A program made the position numbers and the translations under genes. Source: Streptomyces sp. NBC_01549 (lineage in GTDB: Bacteria; Actinomycetota; Actinomycetes; Streptomycetales; Streptomycetaceae). Taken from it: a DNA stretch of 64,000 bases. The notes under the pieces were generated by a model. The model searched no databases, was not told the origin of the DNA, and worked only from the letters and a program-made list of their open reading frames with translations. Position 1 is the first letter of the stretch; each line of letters begins with the position of its first letter. Positions 61,596-64,000 of the stretch are shown in pieces. The stretch is from contig NZ_JAPEPW010000001.1 in assembly GCF_026339955.1 (NCBI RefSeq), positions 5,389,001 to 5,453,000 of the forward strand, read 5' to 3'.

Positions 61596-62675
61596 GTGAC
61601 CATCGCTCCTACGGGAAACGTACTCTTCGTCGTGCACGTTGACCAAGGGGCCGCGAGCGGGCAGCGGCCGGACCGACGGGAGGCGCGGGTGCTGCTGGAG
61701 GCGCTGCGGGCGGACGCGAGGCTCGCCGAGTGGCTGAGGGACCTGGAGAGCGAGGGCGCTCCCCGGCTGGAGGCGGTGCTCCCGGACGCGGACGAGCTGC
61801 CGGACGTCCTGCTCGACCTGACCGTGGCCCACGAGCACATCAACGAACTCGTCGCGCTGCGCGACCGGCTGGTGGCCGACCCGGAGGCGATGACGCTTCT
61901 CGCCCGGTGCGTCGGCCGCTTCGTACGGGACATGGGGGAGATCGGGAAGGGCTGGGAGCCGCCCGCCTTCCCCGAGTCGGCGGGGCCGCTCGGGCGCTGC
62001 TTCCACCTGTACGTCTTCGTCGCGGCGCTTCCGTACGTCCGGGCCTACCACCGCGGGCGCGGCATCCCCGACGAGGTGTCCCGACGCACCCTGGCCGACC
62101 TCGGACGGCATGTGTCCGTGCACCACAGACGGCTCGGGACGCCGGGGCTGCTGTTCCCCTGGTGGATCGCCCTGCACTTCCACGGAGAGCTGTTCCAGCT
62201 GGGCCGGCTGCAGTTCCAGCGGTCGCGGCTCGGCCGGCGCACGGGGCGGGCCGTCGCGGCGGCGGGCCTCGACGCGGGCCCCGGCGACCCCTGTCTGAGC
62301 CTGCACATACCCGACTTCCGCGGGCCGCTGTCGCCCGCCGCCTGCGAACGGTCGCTCGCGCTGGCCCGGGAGTTCTTCGCCCGGCACTATCCCGACGAGC
62401 GCTACGAAATCGCCGTCTGCCACTCCTGGCTGCTCGATCCACAGCTCGGGCGGTATCTCCCGGCGGACTCGAACATCGTCCGCTTCCAGGAACGCTTCCG
62501 GATCGCGTACCAGGAGACGACCCCGGACGACGGGGTGCCGGTCGGCTTCGTCTTCGGCGATCCGGAGCTGCCCACGCGGGCACTGCCGCGGCGGAGCGCG
62601 GTGGAGCGTGCGGTGGGGGACCATCTGCGCGGGGGCGGGCACTGGTACGTCGGGCACGGCTGGTTCGCGCTGTAG
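61596..62675 (+). CDS. Acyltransferase-domain-containing protein
   Basis: Up to 359 residues; GTG 61596 is a weak start, and a GTG near 61632 (in FVVHVDQGAAS) is an alternative. No ribosome site decides between them. All-alpha N-terminal part with repeated charged helices (LLDLTVAHEHINELVALRDRLVADPEAM), then TLADLGRHVSVHHRRLGTPGLLFPWWIALHFHGELFQLGRLQFQRSRL and a C-terminal GNAT-like region (CLSLHIPDFRGPLSPAACERSLALAREFFARHYPDERYEIAVCHSWLLDP). Resembles Streptomyces proteins annotated as acyltransferase domain-containing; the activity has not been shown as far as I know. Confidence 0.75.
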   Translation: MTIAPTGNVLFVVHVDQGAASGQRPDRREARVLLEALRADARLAEWLRDLESEGAPRLEAVLPDADELPDVLLDLTVAHEHINELVALRDRLVADPEAMTLLARCVGRFVRDMGEIGKGWEPPAFPESAGPLGRCFHLYVFVAALPYVRAYHRGRGIPDEVSRRTLADLGRHVSVHHRRLGTPGLLFPWWIALHFHGELFQLGRLQFQRSRLGRRTGRAVAAAGLDAGPGDPCLSLHIPDFRGPLSPAACERSLALAREFFARHYPDERYEIAVCHSWLLDPQLGRYLPADSNIVRFQERFRIAYQETTPDDGVPVGFVFGDPELPTRALPRRSAVERAVGDHLRGGGHWYVGHGWFAL

Positions 62676-62804
62676 CCCGTTTCCGGTCCACGGCGATGAG
62701 TCCCGGACGCGCCCCCGGTCCACCCCTGCGACAGCAACGCGTACCGCTCTGGTCCGGCGGTTGCGGCGACAGGCATGACCGATGACCGCGCATGACGGCC
62801 CTGC

Positions 62805-62847
62805 GGCGTCGAGGGCTCCCCGAGTGACACGGGGAGCCCTCGACGCC
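62805..62847. terminator. Bidirectional terminator between convergent genes
   Basis: GGCGTCGAGGGCTCCCCG (62805-62822) pairs with 62830-62847 over 18 bp, loop AGTGACA. It lies between the acyltransferase-domain gene and the S4 gene. The rest of the 206-bp gap shows nothing else. Confidence 0.82.
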
Positions 62848-62881
62848 GTACGCGACGCCCTCGGGCTCGGGGGACCCGGGT

Positions 62882-63355
62882 TCAGGGGGTCTCGGGGCCG
62901 CCGAGGCCCCGCAGGCGTTCCATCTCGCGGCGGTCGCGCTTGGTCGGGCGGCCCGCTCCACGGTCGCGGACGCCGGCCGGGGCGACCGCCTCGCGCGGCG
63001 GGGGCGGCGGGCTGTTGTCGACGTAGCATTCGACGGCGGCGGGCGCGCCGACCCGCTTGCGGATCACCCGCTTCACGACGACGACCCGCTCCCGGATCCC
63101 CTGGCGCAGGCGCACCTCGTCACCGACCCGCACAGCGTACGCGGGCTTGACACGCTCCCCGTTCACCCGGACGTGTCCGCCCCGGCAGGCGGTCGCGCCC
63201 ATCGAGCGGGTCTTGACCAGACGTACGGACCAGATCCAGCTGTCGACCCGTACGCTCTCGCCGCCCGCCGGACGGGCGGCCTCGGCGGTCGCCACCGCCC
63301 TCTCCTCGTCGATCTTGTCGTCGTCGCGCTCGACGTCCGCACCCTCAGAAGCCAT
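62882..63355 (-). CDS. S4-domain RNA-binding protein (Hsp15-like)
   Basis: 157 residues from ATG 63355. An acidic disordered N-terminus of about 35 residues precedes a single S4 domain (VRVDSWIWSVRLVKTRSMGATACRGGHVRVNGERVKPAYAVRVGDEVRL), then a basic region with VVVKRVIRKRVGAPAA and a C-terminal GRPTKRDRREMERLRG helix. Hsp15 proteins bind stalled 50S subunits carrying peptidyl-tRNA; the same role is inferred here. Confidence 0.85.
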   Translation of the reverse strand: MASEGADVERDDDKIDEERAVATAEAARPAGGESVRVDSWIWSVRLVKTRSMGATACRGGHVRVNGERVKPAYAVRVGDEVRLRQGIRERVVVVKRVIRKRVGAPAAVECYVDNSPPPPPREAVAPAGVRDRGAGRPTKRDRREMERLRGLGGPETP

Positions 63356-63589
63356 GCCTCGACTCTAGAAGAGTCCCGGCCCGACATGTCCCGGTGGCTG
63401 TACTGCGAACCGGTTGAAGCTGCGACAGAGAGCGTCGGCATCGGGGTGGGAGTCACCGCCCGCACCCTCGGTGTGCGGCACGCTCTACATCGGTATGCGG
63501 CACGCTTTCGACGCCGGGCCGCGCCCCGCCGAACAGCCCACGCCGGACGCGACCGCCCTGGTGAGCGCCGAGGCTCGTACGGTGGGGGC

Positions 63590-64000
63590 ATGGACAACAG
63601 CTCGGCCGGCAGGAGCGATCCCAGTATCGACGGCGGCCTGGACGACCCGGGTGCATCCGGTGATCGTGACGACCTGGGTGCGGTGGGCGCACTGAATGAT
63701 CTGGACGCACGGATCGCCGGGTGCCGGGCCTGTCCGCGACTGGTCGCCTGGCGCGAGGAGGTCGCCCACACCAAGCGCGCGGCCTTCGCCGACCAGACGT
63801 ACTGGGGCCGCCCGGTCCCCGGCTACGGACCCGCCGACGCCTCGCTGCTCATCGTCGGGCTCGCACCCGCCGCGCACGGCGCGAACCGCACCGGGCGGAT
63901 GTTCACCGGGGACCGCTCCGGAGACGTGCTCTACGCGGCGCTGCACGACGTGGGGCTCGCCTCACGCGGGACCTCGGTGAGCGCGGACGACGGACTGGAG
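63590..64000 (+). CDS. Family 5 uracil-DNA glycosylase, N-terminal part (cut by window end)
   Basis: 137 codons visible from ATG 63590. After an acidic leader comes the iron-sulfur cysteine pair in RIAGCRACPRLVAWREEVA, then RRAFADQTYWGRPVPGYG-like sequence and motif 1 LLIVGLAPAAHGANRTGRMFTGDRSGDVLYAAL, diagnostic for family 5 (UdgB) rather than family 4 enzymes. Removes uracil and other deaminated bases from DNA. The C-terminal half with the remaining cluster ligands lies beyond the window. The 234 bp before it contain no gene. Confidence 0.88.
   Translation, partial: MDNSSAGRSDPSIDGGLDDPGASGDRDDLGAVGALNDLDARIAGCRACPRLVAWREEVAHTKRAAFADQTYWGRPVPGYGPADASLLIVGLAPAAHGANRTGRMFTGDRSGDVLYAALHDVGLASRGTSVSADDGLE

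Overview
The window is high-GC DNA with frequent GTG and TTG start codons, ATGA/GTGA overlaps inside operons and very strong third-position G/C bias. Together with a Streptomyces-type trypsin precursor, a TTA codon in one regulatory gene and the order pyk - pdtaR - liv operon - polA - rpsA - coaE, it reads as a Streptomyces chromosome. From about 29 kb to the right end it looks like conserved core; the left 27 kb is more accessory. All identifications are from reading the sequence and remembered family sequences; no database search was run.

Left part (1-15.7 kb). A 5'-truncated FtsX-like permease gene is joined to a 3'-truncated rhomboid protease gene. Next come a VWA-domain gene and a HutD-like gene in overlap, an interspersed repeat with 31-bp inverted ends, and a solitary cytochrome b gene (qcrB paralogue) without its qcrA/qcrC partners. 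From 5.6 to 15.7 kb lies a compact catabolic cluster that I recognise as the KstR2 regulon for steroid C/D-ring breakdown: fadE32, fadE31, ipdF, kstR2, fadA6, ipdC, ipdB, ipdA, echA20 and two short-chain dehydrogenases like Rv3549c and Rv3548c. Two matching 14-bp palindromes sit in the two divergent promoter regions. A small MITE-like inverted repeat has landed on the 3' end of ipdC.

Middle (15.8-31.9 kb). Ankyrin/HEAT protein, zinc metallopeptidase, secreted trypsin, a truncated AraC-type gene beside a repeat copy, chorismate mutase, an orphan receiver protein with a TTA codon, an M1 aminopeptidase, a two-gene siderophore-type unit (PLP decarboxylase plus N-hydroxylase, lacking the acyltransferase and synthetase), a Tat-exported nucleotidase, a SIMPL protein, pyruvate kinase, and a LAGLIDADG endonuclease gene beside a tRNA gene with anticodon CAA.

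Right part (32-64 kb). pdtaR (ANTAR regulator), a DUF2267 gene, the livKHMGF branched-chain amino-acid transporter operon (transcribed leftwards), a PaaI-type thioesterase with an FdhF/YdeP-like molybdoenzyme, and polA followed by a striking 20-bp tandem-repeat array. Then a class-A beta-lactamase-like hydrolase, a DUF4184 membrane protein, a secreted lytic transglycosylase, a 44-residue membrane peptide, a DUF3068 protein, hrpB helicase, a methyltransferase, rpsA with a clear housekeeping promoter and long leader, a Tat-exported amine oxidase, a PAC2 protein, coaE, a TPR protein, a small membrane protein, an acyltransferase-domain protein, an S4 RNA-binding protein and the start of a family-5 uracil-DNA glycosylase cut by the window end.
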